Position numbers and translations under genes: made by a program. The notes under the pieces were generated by a model, which did no database searches, was not told where the DNA came from, and saw nothing but the letters and a program-made list of their open reading frames with translations. A stretch of 64,000 nt of DNA, from assembly GCF_007997075.1 (NCBI RefSeq), contig NZ_VORS01000002.1, forward strand, positions 124,001 to 188,000, read 5' to 3'. Shown here piece by piece: positions 43,454-50,466 of this stretch. Position 1 is the first letter of the stretch. Every line of letters starts with the position of its first letter. Source of the DNA: Polaribacter sp. IC073. Its GTDB lineage: Bacteria > Bacteroidota > Bacteroidia > Flavobacteriales > Flavobacteriaceae.

Positions 43454-44926
43454 ATGAATGCCAAAAAAAAAACGATTTAATTTGTGTTGGTGGAGGAATT
43501 ATGAGTGCAACTCTAGCGCTGATAACAAAACTTCTAAAACCAGAAATGAATATTTTAATTTTAGAACGTTTAGATAAAGTAGCACAAGAGAGTTCTACTG
43601 CTTGGAATAATGCAGGAACTGGTCATTCTGCTCTGTGTGAATTAAATTATAGCCAGGAAGAAGACGGAACAATTTCTATAAAAAAAGCCATCGATATTTG
43701 TACACAATATAAAACTTCGAAACAGTTTTGGTCTTATTTAGTATGTGAAAGGGGGACTTAAAAATCCTGATGAATTTATTACAACAGTAAAACACCATCG
43801 TTGGGTTTTATGAAAAGAAAATGCCGATTATTTAGAAAATAGATTTCATGCAATGAAAGAGCATTTTATGTTCGATGCTATAGAGTTTACAAGAGAAGCT
43901 AGCAAAATGAAAGCGTGGTTTCCTTTAATTGCAAAAGATAGAACGGAAGATGAAATTATGGCGGCTTCTAGAATGAATAGAGGTACAGAAATGAACTATG
44001 GTGCGTTAACAGAAAAATTATTTGCTATTTTAGAAAACGATTTTGATACGCCAGTGCATTGTAATATGGAGGTGTTGGATGTAGATCCGGATACAGATTT
44101 AGATTGGACAGTAGAAGTAAGGGATTTAAAAACGAAAGAGGAACATCAACTAGAAGCAGCCCATGTTTTTATAGGTGCAGGAGGTGGAAGTTTGTTGTTA
44201 TTACAGAAAGTAGAAATTGAAGAAAAAGAAGGCTACGGTGGTTTTCCTGTAAGTGGAGAATGGTTGGTTTGTACCAATGAAGAAATTATTAAACAACACA
44301 ACGCAAAAGTATATAGCAAAGCAGGAGTTAGAGACCCGCCAATGTCTACGCCACATTTAGATACGCGTTATATTGATGGGAAACGTCAGTTAATGTTTGA
44401 TCCTTTTGCAGGATTTAGCCCGAAATTTTTAAAAGAAGGTTCTAGTTTAGATTTATTTAAATCGATAAAAATTGATAATATTCCTGCTATGTTGGGCGCT
44501 TTTTGGCACAATTTACCATTAACTAAATATTTAATAGAGCAAGTTTTAATGAGTAGAGAGGACAGAATGGATTCTTTACGCACCTTTGTCAAAAATGCTA
44601 AAAGTGAAGATTGGGAAATTATGATTGCAGGCTAAAGAGTTCAAATTATTAAAAAAGATGCATTTGAAGGTGGGAAGTTAGAATTTGGAACCGAAGTAAT
44701 TTCTAGCAAATACGGGGCTATTACATGTTTTTTAGGCGCCTCACCAGGCGCTTCTACAGCAACATCTATTATGTTAGAAGTTGTAGAGAAAGCATTTCCA
44801 GAATTGATGAATTCACAAAAAGGGGAAGAAAAACTAAAAAAAATAGTGCCTTTTTATAAGGCAGAAATAACCAAAGAATTGTTTGAAGTAGAGTTAGAGA
44901 AGAGTCATATCTCTTTGGATTTGTAA
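43454..44926 (+). pseudogene. mqo: Malate:quinone oxidoreductase pseudogene (mqo)
   Basis: The remnant spans about 491 codons, the normal Mqo length, and would have encoded the FAD-dependent enzyme passing electrons from malate to quinones. Conserved segments survive: [73 protein letters not shown] and [10 protein letters not shown]. Lesions: a frameshift in a run of ten A at 43463-43472 just after the start; a frameshift near 43745-43755 (GAAAGGGGGAC); an in-frame TGA near 43812 where Gly is expected; and a TAA at 44633-44635 where Gln is expected (AG-stop-RVQII). The conserved GVGAPPMS motif also reads GVRDPPMS. Two nonsense changes plus missense changes argue for real decay rather than sequencing error. 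Confidence 0.9.
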
Positions 44927-45016
44927 CCACTAATATTACTAAAATTATAAATCTTAAATTAAATTTTAAGTTTTTTTTATTTTGATAGACAACCTTTTTA
45001 AAACTTCTGTAGTCTC

Positions 45017-45024
45017 TATATTTG
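45017..45024 (+). promoter_or_regulatory. Predicted minus-7 box of the sigma factor operon
   Basis: TATATTTG matches TAnnTTTG exactly and lies 28 bases before the TTG start at 45053. A TTTG at 44981-44984 is too distant for a standard minus-33 element. Confidence 0.5.
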
Positions 45025-45052
45025 TAAGGCATTAAAAACTGAAACAAGAGGC

Positions 45053-45613
45053 TTGAAAATTATACCATTGCAGAATAAACAAAAATTGCTCTTAAATAAA
45101 GCGATTGACAACAATAGGGAAGCGCAACAACAATTGTTCGAGCAGCATTCACCTAAAATGTTGGGAGTTTGTAGGCAATATGTTAAAGATTTGCATCACG
45201 CAGAAGACTTGTTATTAACAGGTTTCTTAAAGGTTTTTACCAATTTACACAGATTTAAACACGAAGGTAGTTTTGAAGGTTGGATTCGCAGAATTATGGT
45301 GAATACTTGCATTTCTTATCTCCGGAAAAAGAATTTAGTCGATTTGTCTGATGAAGAGTATGTTTTTAACGATGCAGCCACAGAAAGTTTAGAAAACACT
45401 TCTGTAGAGGATATTCAAAAATTGATAGATAAATTACCAGACGGTTACAAAATGGTATTTAATTTATTCGCCATAGAAGGGTTTAAACATTCAGAAATAG
45501 CAGCCCAATTAGGTGTTTCTGAAAGTACATCGAAATCGCAATTATTTAAAGCACGTAAGTTATTGCAAGCAAATTATTACAAAATGAATAAGACAATTCA
45601 TGAAAATAAATAA
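45053..45613 (+). CDS. RNA polymerase sigma-70 family factor (ECF-like)
   Basis: A 186-residue sigma factor. Region 2 runs from about residue 25 to 95: LFEQHSPKMLGVCRQYVKDL, then EGWIRRIMVNTCISYLRKK. Region 4 covers about residues 125-180: LPDGYKMVFNLFAIEGFKHS and LGVSESTSKSQLFKARKLL. The usual D-D-L-QETF-like core of region 2.2 is altered to HAEDLLLTGFLKVF. The start is TTG, as no ATG lies in frame before the conserved part. The following gene overlaps by 14 bp and encodes a single-pass membrane protein that could restrain this factor. Confidence 0.85.
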   Translation: MKIIPLQNKQKLLLNKAIDNNREAQQQLFEQHSPKMLGVCRQYVKDLHHAEDLLLTGFLKVFTNLHRFKHEGSFEGWIRRIMVNTCISYLRKKNLVDLSDEEYVFNDAATESLENTSVEDIQKLIDKLPDGYKMVFNLFAIEGFKHSEIAAQLGVSESTSKSQLFKARKLLQANYYKMNKTIHENK

Positions 45614-46400
45614 GTTAGACAACAACATAAAAGAGAAGTTCGCTAATAGAACTTTAGAACCATCGGTTTCTGCTTGGGAACGTTTGTCTGTACAATTAGA
45701 CAACCAACCAAAGCAAAAAAAGAAAGGTTGGTTTCTTTATATAGGCTACGCAGCAAGTATTTTGGCATTAGTTTCAATAGGGGTTTATACCTTTTCTAGT
45801 GATAAAAAAAATACAAACCCGAAAGAGGTTATTGTAGAAGGAGTTGTTGATACAATTCAAGTACTAAATAAAATTGAAGAACACTTTAATGAAATTCCTG
45901 TTGAAAGAGCAATTGTAGAAAAAGAGGTCATCAATAAAGAGGACAACAAAGTTGAAAATAAACAAGAAAAAAAGGCAATTGCGTATAGAAAGGCAATAAT
46001 AATTCCGACAAAGGAGGATTCTGTAGAGTTGAATAAAAATTTAAGAATCTCTAGGAACATAGATAAAGGTATTAGTAAAAAAACTGAGAAAATTTCAACT
46101 CTAAATAAAGAAATTAATACTAGTAGAATTAAAGTGAGCGCAGAAGCTTTGTTATTTGCGGTTACAAATGCACCCGAAGAAGAAAGTAAACCTTACATGA
46201 AGAATAATGTAAGTAGCGCAGTTCTTTTAGAGACGATTAAAATAGAACTTAAAAAATCGAATTTAAAAGTGAATCCAGAAACCATTTTAGCAGAAGTAAA
46301 ACGTACTATAAGTGATGATGATTTTCAGAATAATTTTTTAAAATCGTTAAAGAAAAAAATAACTAATATTGCCACTGCAATTGCCAGTAGAAATGATTAA
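45600..46400 (+). CDS. Single-pass membrane protein, possible anti-sigma factor
   Basis: A 266-residue protein with a short cytoplasmic N-terminus. The segment EPSVSAWERLSVQLDN near residues 20-35 is typical of flavobacterial proteins encoded next to sigma factors. One transmembrane helix is at about 43-66 (GWFLYIGYAASILALVSIGV), followed by a long charged periplasmic region rich in Lys and Glu. It overlaps the sigma gene by 14 bp, so translation is probably coupled. An anti-sigma role is inference from position and topology; no ZAS-type zinc motif is seen. Confidence 0.65.
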   Translation: MKINKLDNNIKEKFANRTLEPSVSAWERLSVQLDNQPKQKKKGWFLYIGYAASILALVSIGVYTFSSDKKNTNPKEVIVEGVVDTIQVLNKIEEHFNEIPVERAIVEKEVINKEDNKVENKQEKKAIAYRKAIIIPTKEDSVELNKNLRISRNIDKGISKKTEKISTLNKEINTSRIKVSAEALLFAVTNAPEEESKPYMKNNVSSAVLLETIKIELKKSNLKVNPETILAEVKRTISDDDFQNNFLKSLKKKITNIATAIASRND

Positions 46401-46445
46401 TTCTAATTGTAGTAAAAAAGATAAAAAAAGTCAAAATTATAAAAG

Positions 46446-47555
46446 ATGAAAAAAATTACATTACTATTTCTTTTGTTGGTTACCATCGCAACAACATCTC
46501 AAGAAAAAAGAACCTTCGAAAAAGAAGTGATAAAGATTTCTAACAGAATAGAAATGATTACCAAAAATGAAAAAGATTCTTTAAAAGCAAAAGTAATTGC
46601 AATTGATAAGAAACTTAAAAAAGGAGAAATCACAAAAAATACAGCGGAAACTTTAAAGAAAGAAATTGCTAGTTATCATGCCAAACAAATAGAAATTAAA
46701 GTGAGTGAACAAGAACGCTTGTTACAGCTTTTAGTTCAAGAAAAAACAGATGGTAAAATTGAAAGCTCTACAGATAGTGATTTAAATAACGGTGAAGTGA
46801 GAACATTTAAAGTAGGAAACAAAACATTTAAATTTACTGTAAAGGAAGAAGATAAAGCTGCTGTAAAAAGTAGAAATGAAAAAAGATGGAGAAAAAATGG
46901 TAAAAGCAATAGAAAAACTACGAGTCAGTTTGTATTTGCATTAGGGGTTAATAATGTTTTGCAAGATCATAAAATAAGTTCTTTAAGTGATTCTGATTAC
47001 AAGGTATGGGCTTCTCATTTTTATGAATTAGGTTTTACTTGGAAAACCAGGTTTAGCAGAAAAGCATCCAACTTATATTTTAAGTATGGTTTGTCTTTTC
47101 TTTGGAACAATTTGCGCTTAGAAGATAATCAGCAACATGTTAAGAATGGAGATAGAACAGAGTTAGAAGTATATCCTCATAATCTAATAGAAAGTAGATT
47201 GCGTCATGCACAAGTGACTTTTCCTTTACATTTAGAGTGGGATTTTTCTAAAAACAAAAAATACAAAGATGGTTTTATATATGATAGAACAAATAGGTCT
47301 TTACGAGTTGGCTTTGGTGGTTTTGTAGGTTTTAAACTTGGTACTAGGCAATATTTAGAATACGAAGATGCCAGGAACGTAGAAGTTAAAGAAGTTCAAT
47401 TTAATAACTTTAATATGAACACGATTAACTACGGGGTAAGTGCTTATGTTGGGTATCAATCTACAAGTTTGTATGTAAAGTATGATTTAAATCCGCTTTT
47501 TAAAGATACAGATATTAGAAATATTTCTATGGGAATTCGTTTAGATTTAAATTAA
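46446..47555 (+). CDS. Outer membrane beta-barrel protein with coiled-coil N-terminus
   Basis: A 369-residue exported protein. The signal peptide KKITLLFLLLVTIATTSQ is followed by a charged coiled coil to about residue 110, a linker and a C-terminal region of amphipathic beta strands (KTRFSRKASNLYFKYGLSFL, ISMGIRLDLN at the end) that looks like a porin-type barrel. It follows the sigma factor and membrane protein genes with a 45-bp gap and is probably in the same operon. The function is unknown; it could be a cell envelope protein whose expression the sigma factor adjusts. Confidence 0.7.
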   Translation: MKKITLLFLLLVTIATTSQEKRTFEKEVIKISNRIEMITKNEKDSLKAKVIAIDKKLKKGEITKNTAETLKKEIASYHAKQIEIKVSEQERLLQLLVQEKTDGKIESSTDSDLNNGEVRTFKVGNKTFKFTVKEEDKAAVKSRNEKRWRKNGKSNRKTTSQFVFALGVNNVLQDHKISSLSDSDYKVWASHFYELGFTWKTRFSRKASNLYFKYGLSFLWNNLRLEDNQQHVKNGDRTELEVYPHNLIESRLRHAQVTFPLHLEWDFSKNKKYKDGFIYDRTNRSLRVGFGGFVGFKLGTRQYLEYEDARNVEVKEVQFNNFNMNTINYGVSAYVGYQSTSLYVKYDLNPLFKDTDIRNISMGIRLDLN

Positions 47556-47677
47556 TTGAAGGGGCATTTTAATAATAAAAAGGTGGTTAATGCGATTTTT
47601 TTTTGGAGAGAAAATAATTTTTTAAATTATTAAAAAGATTTATTGGTCTTATATAGATTTAAGTAATAAAAAGTTAC

Positions 47678-47685
47678 TATCTTTG
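47678..47685 (+). promoter_or_regulatory. Predicted minus-7 box of the rpsF operon
   Basis: TATCTTTG is a perfect TAnnTTTG element 34 bases upstream of the rpsF ATG. The ribosomal operon should be strongly expressed, which supports this as the main promoter. The minus-33 region is not clear. Confidence 0.6.
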
Positions 47686-47718
47686 CAGCCTTAAAAATAA
47701 ACAATAAATATTTAATTT

Positions 47719-48060
47719 ATGAATCATTACGAAACTGTTTTCATTTTGAATCCCGTTTTATCTGATACTCAGATAAAGGAGACAGTACAAAAGTTTAACG
47801 ACTATTTGGTTTCTAGAGGTGCCGAAATGATTTCTAAAGAAGATTGGGGCTTGAAAAAGTTAGCATATCCAATTCAAAAAAAGAAAAGTGGTTTTTATCA
47901 CTTATTTGAGTACAAAGTTGCTGGAGAAGAGATTTCTGCATTTGAGTTAGAATTTAGAAGAGATGATAGCGTTATGCGTTACCTTTCTGTTAGATTAGAC
48001 AAACATGCTGCTGCTTGGGCAAAAGTTAGAACTGAACGTGTTAAATCTACTAAAAAATAA
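47719..48060 (+). CDS. rpsF: 30S ribosomal protein S6
   Basis: A 113-residue ribosomal protein of the small subunit platform that binds 16S rRNA together with S18. The opening NHYETVFILNPVLSDTQIKE and the KKLAYPIQKKKSGFYHLFEY segment are the S6 hallmarks, followed by MRYLSVRLD. It is the first gene of the classic rpsF-rpsR-rplI operon, three bases before rpsR. Confidence 0.97.
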   Translation: MNHYETVFILNPVLSDTQIKETVQKFNDYLVSRGAEMISKEDWGLKKLAYPIQKKKSGFYHLFEYKVAGEEISAFELEFRRDDSVMRYLSVRLDKHAAAWAKVRTERVKSTKK

Positions 48061-48063
48061 GAA

Positions 48064-48360
48064 ATGGCATCAATAGAGCAACAAGCAAAAGGTGGTAAAT
48101 CTGCTGACGTTAGATATTTAACGCCATTAGATATAGACACAAAGAAAGAAGCAAAATACTGTAGATTTAAGAAGAAAGGTATCAAGTATATCGATTATAA
48201 AGATGCAGACTTCTTAATGTATTTAGTAAACGAACAAGGTAAAATTTTACCAAGACGTTTAACAGGAACTTCATTAAAATATCAACGTAAAGTTGCGCAA
48301 GCAATTAAAAGATGTCGTCATTTGGCATTAATGCCTTACGTTGGAGATTTGTTAAAATAA
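48064..48360 (+). CDS. rpsR: 30S ribosomal protein S18
   Basis: A 98-residue ribosomal protein. The S18 core is present: [40 protein letters not shown] and [12 protein letters not shown]. The N-terminal extension of about 20 residues is usual in Bacteroidota. It lies between rpsF and rplI with short gaps on each side. Confidence 0.97.
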   Translation: MASIEQQAKGGKSADVRYLTPLDIDTKKEAKYCRFKKKGIKYIDYKDADFLMYLVNEQGKILPRRLTGTSLKYQRKVAQAIKRCRHLALMPYVGDLLK

Positions 48361-48374
48361 TAAAGACGTAGAAC

Positions 48375-48821
48375 ATGGAACTTATATTAAGACAAGACGT
48401 AGAAAATTTAGGATTTAAAGATGATGTTGTAGCTGTGAAAAACGGTTATGGTAGAAATTTTTTAATCCCTACAGGAAAAGCATCTTTGGCTACTTCATCT
48501 GCAAGGAAAGTTTTAGCAGAGAATTTAAAACAAAGAGCTTATAAAGAAGCTAAATTAATTGAAGACGCTACTGAAATAGCAGAAACAGTTAAAGGATATG
48601 ACATTAAGATTGCATCTAAAGTTGGTTCAGGAGACAAATTATTTGGTTCTGTAAACAATATTGATTTAGCTGCAGCATTGGCAAAAGCAGGAACAGATTT
48701 AGATAAGAAATTTATCAAAGTTGTTGGTGGTTCTGTTAAAAGATTAGGTAAATACGAAGCTGCTGTAAGATTACACAGAGCGGTAGTTGCTGATATTACT
48801 TTTGAAGTTGTTGCTGAATAG
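48375..48821 (+). CDS. rplI: 50S ribosomal protein L9
   Basis: A 148-residue large-subunit protein. The N-terminal domain reads MELILRQDVENLGFKDDVVAVKNGYGRNFLIP-like text in two blocks (LGFKDDVVAVKNGYGRNFL and IPTGKASLAT). A connecting helix leads to the C-terminal domain with IASKVGSGDKLFGSVNNIDL. It ends the operon and is followed by a strong intrinsic terminator. Confidence 0.97.
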   Translation: MELILRQDVENLGFKDDVVAVKNGYGRNFLIPTGKASLATSSARKVLAENLKQRAYKEAKLIEDATEIAETVKGYDIKIASKVGSGDKLFGSVNNIDLAAALAKAGTDLDKKFIKVVGGSVKRLGKYEAAVRLHRAVVADITFEVVAE

Positions 48822-48842
48822 TAACTTACTTTAATATTTTAC

Positions 48843-48874
48843 AAAAAGCTCGTTAGAAATAACGAGCTTTTTTT
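48843..48874 (+). terminator. Intrinsic terminator of the rpsF-rpsR-rplI operon
   Basis: A 13-bp perfect stem, AAAAAGCTCGTTA (48843-48855) with TAACGAGCTTTTT (48860-48872), closes a GAAA tetraloop and runs into a T-tract. It lies 21 bases after the rplI stop. Confidence 0.93.
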
Positions 48875-48898
48875 ATTTTTGACCTTTAATTTATAGAA

Positions 48899-49369
48899 AT
48901 GAAATACAGACAACTTACCAAAGAACAGTTCGAAAGTTTACACGAAGATTTTGCACGATTTTTAGCAACCCAAAGTATCGATGCAAAAGAATGGAAACAA
49001 ATTAAAGAAGAAACACCAAAAGTGGCAGAAGATGAAATGAATGTTTTTTCTGATGTTGTTTGGGATGATGTTTTAACAAAAACGGCGTATGTAGAACATT
49101 TTTCTAAAACATCTGTAAATTTATTTAAATGCGATGCCGAAGAAATTCATAGAATTGCTATAAAAATAACTTGGGATATTAATTTACTAGAACAGAAAGG
49201 TTTTGAGTGGTTAATGCAAAATCCTATGGATAATTCTGTTGAAATTTTTAAAGGAACCAAACCTTATAATAATGACGAAAGAAATATCGAAATTTTCGAC
49301 TTGATAGAAAAAGGAAGTTCAATTTCTAAAGGAGAAATTTTTGAGTATTTTAATCAATTGGTTTCTTAG
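48899..49369 (+). CDS. DUF6495-like conserved flavobacterial protein
   Basis: A 156-residue soluble acidic protein beginning MKYRQLTKEQFESLHEDFARFL-like text (KYRQLTKEQFESLHEDF), followed by SIDAKEWKQIK and FSKTSVNLFKCDAEEIHRIA. I recognise this as a small conserved protein found next to rplI in many Flavobacteriaceae, annotated as a domain of unknown function. No catalytic motif or membrane segment is visible. It reads alone, between the ribosomal operon terminator and the signalling operon. Confidence 0.7.
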   Translation: MKYRQLTKEQFESLHEDFARFLATQSIDAKEWKQIKEETPKVAEDEMNVFSDVVWDDVLTKTAYVEHFSKTSVNLFKCDAEEIHRIAIKITWDINLLEQKGFEWLMQNPMDNSVEIFKGTKPYNNDERNIEIFDLIEKGSSISKGEIFEYFNQLVS

Positions 49370-49510
49370 ATATTATCGAATAATTTGTTTTTTACCATTC
49401 ATCTATATTTTTTTGTATCTTGTCTACACTTTAATTTATTTAATCAGGTTTAGAAATTAAACTTCTATTATTAGTTTATTTTCGTATCTAGTAAAAGTGA
49501 AAATCTAATT

Positions 49511-49924
49511 ATGGGAAGACAGCTTAACGTATTATTGATAGAAGATAATTTAATAGAAATAATGAAAATGAAAAGAACACTTTCATTATTAGAATTAAAG
49601 CATACTATTAATGTAGCTAACAATGGAGAAGAGGCTTTAGAAGTTTTAGAAGATAAAAGTAAATTTCCTGATTTAATTTTATTAGATTTAAACATGCCAA
49701 AAGTTAGTGGAATAGAATTTTTAACGATTTTAAAAAATAACGATGCTATAAAACACATTCCTACAGTTATATTAACAACTTCAGACAATCAAAAAGATTT
49801 AGAAGAGTGTTATAGAATAGGAGTCTCTGGTTATATTTTGAAACCATTAAAATATGATGATTACGTTAAAAAAATTGAAAGTGTTATGTCTTATTGGAGC
49901 ATTAATGAATTGAAAAAATATTAA
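49511..49924 (+). CDS. Stand-alone receiver-domain response regulator (CheY/Rcp1-like)
   Basis: A 137-residue single-domain response regulator. The acidic pocket is in LIEDN near residues 10-13, the phosphoacceptor is D59 in LILLDLNMPKVSG, the switch Thr is in VILTTSDNQ and the Lys is in YILKPL. There is no output domain, so it should pass or modulate signals within the pathway rather than bind DNA. It is the first gene of the seven-gene sensory operon, two bases before the H-NOX gene. A near-match minus-7 box, TATTTTCG, lies at 49477-49484, 26 bases before the ATG. Confidence 0.9.
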   Translation: MGRQLNVLLIEDNLIEIMKMKRTLSLLELKHTINVANNGEEALEVLEDKSKFPDLILLDLNMPKVSGIEFLTILKNNDAIKHIPTVILTTSDNQKDLEECYRIGVSGYILKPLKYDDYVKKIESVMSYWSINELKKY

Positions 49925-49926
49925 AT

Positions 49927-50466
49927 ATGAAAGGTATTGTTTTTACCGAATTATTAGACTTAGTAGAAGAAAAGTTTGGTTTAGAAATGGTAGATGAGAT
50001 TATTTCTAAATCAGACTTAGAATCTGAAGGGATTTATACTTCAATAGGAACTTACAGTTTTTCTGAAATGTTGCAATTATTGCAGCATTTGAGTCAAAAC
50101 ACTGGTATTTCAATAGATAATTTGTTACTAGTTTATGCAGAACATTTTTTTGGTGTTATAGAAAAAAGTTACCCAGGTTTATTAGCAACTTATAAAGATC
50201 CTATAGAAATGATATCTTCTATAGAAGATCATATTCATGTAGAAGTAAGAAAAATATACCCAGATGCAGAATTACCTACATTTATAGTAGAAGAAAAAAC
50301 AGCAAACTCATTAGTTTTAAACTATAAGTCTAGCAGAGCAATGCATCACTTTGGTTTGGGATTAATGAATAAAACTTTCGAACATTTTAATTCAACAGCA
50401 ACTATTGTGTTAGAAAAAATAAAAGAAGACGGTACAGAAGTGAAGTTTATCATTAATAAAAATTAA
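49927..50466 (+). CDS. H-NOX (heme NO-binding) domain protein
   Basis: A 179-residue stand-alone heme sensor. The predicted heme-ligating His is H104 in DHIHVEVRKI, the conserved Pro is P117 in DAELPTF, and the porphyrin-propionate motif YxSxR is Y133-S135-R137 in NYKSSR. The opening MKGIVFTELLDLVEEKFGLE matches the family. The residue aligning with the distal Tyr of oxygen-binding H-NOX (Thermoanaerobacter Tyr140) is F142, which in known members goes with nitric oxide selectivity and oxygen exclusion. It abuts the PAS kinase gene, sharing one base, as H-NOX genes usually do with their partner kinase. Function as an NO sensor that gates that kinase is strongly inferred. Confidence 0.92.
   Translation: MKGIVFTELLDLVEEKFGLEMVDEIISKSDLESEGIYTSIGTYSFSEMLQLLQHLSQNTGISIDNLLLVYAEHFFGVIEKSYPGLLATYKDPIEMISSIEDHIHVEVRKIYPDAELPTFIVEEKTANSLVLNYKSSRAMHHFGLGLMNKTFEHFNSTATIVLEKIKEDGTEVKFIINKN

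Noticed and set aside
44769..45047. Minus-strand open frame of 92 codons over the end of the mqo remnant
   Set aside because: It is antisense to conserved Mqo sequence, the hydrophobic text is typical of antisense translation of AT-rich genes, and there is no homologous motif.
49471..49788. Minus-strand open frame of 105 codons opposite the CheY-like receiver
   Set aside because: The plus-strand receiver with D59 and the switch residues explains the sequence; the antisense frame has no motif.
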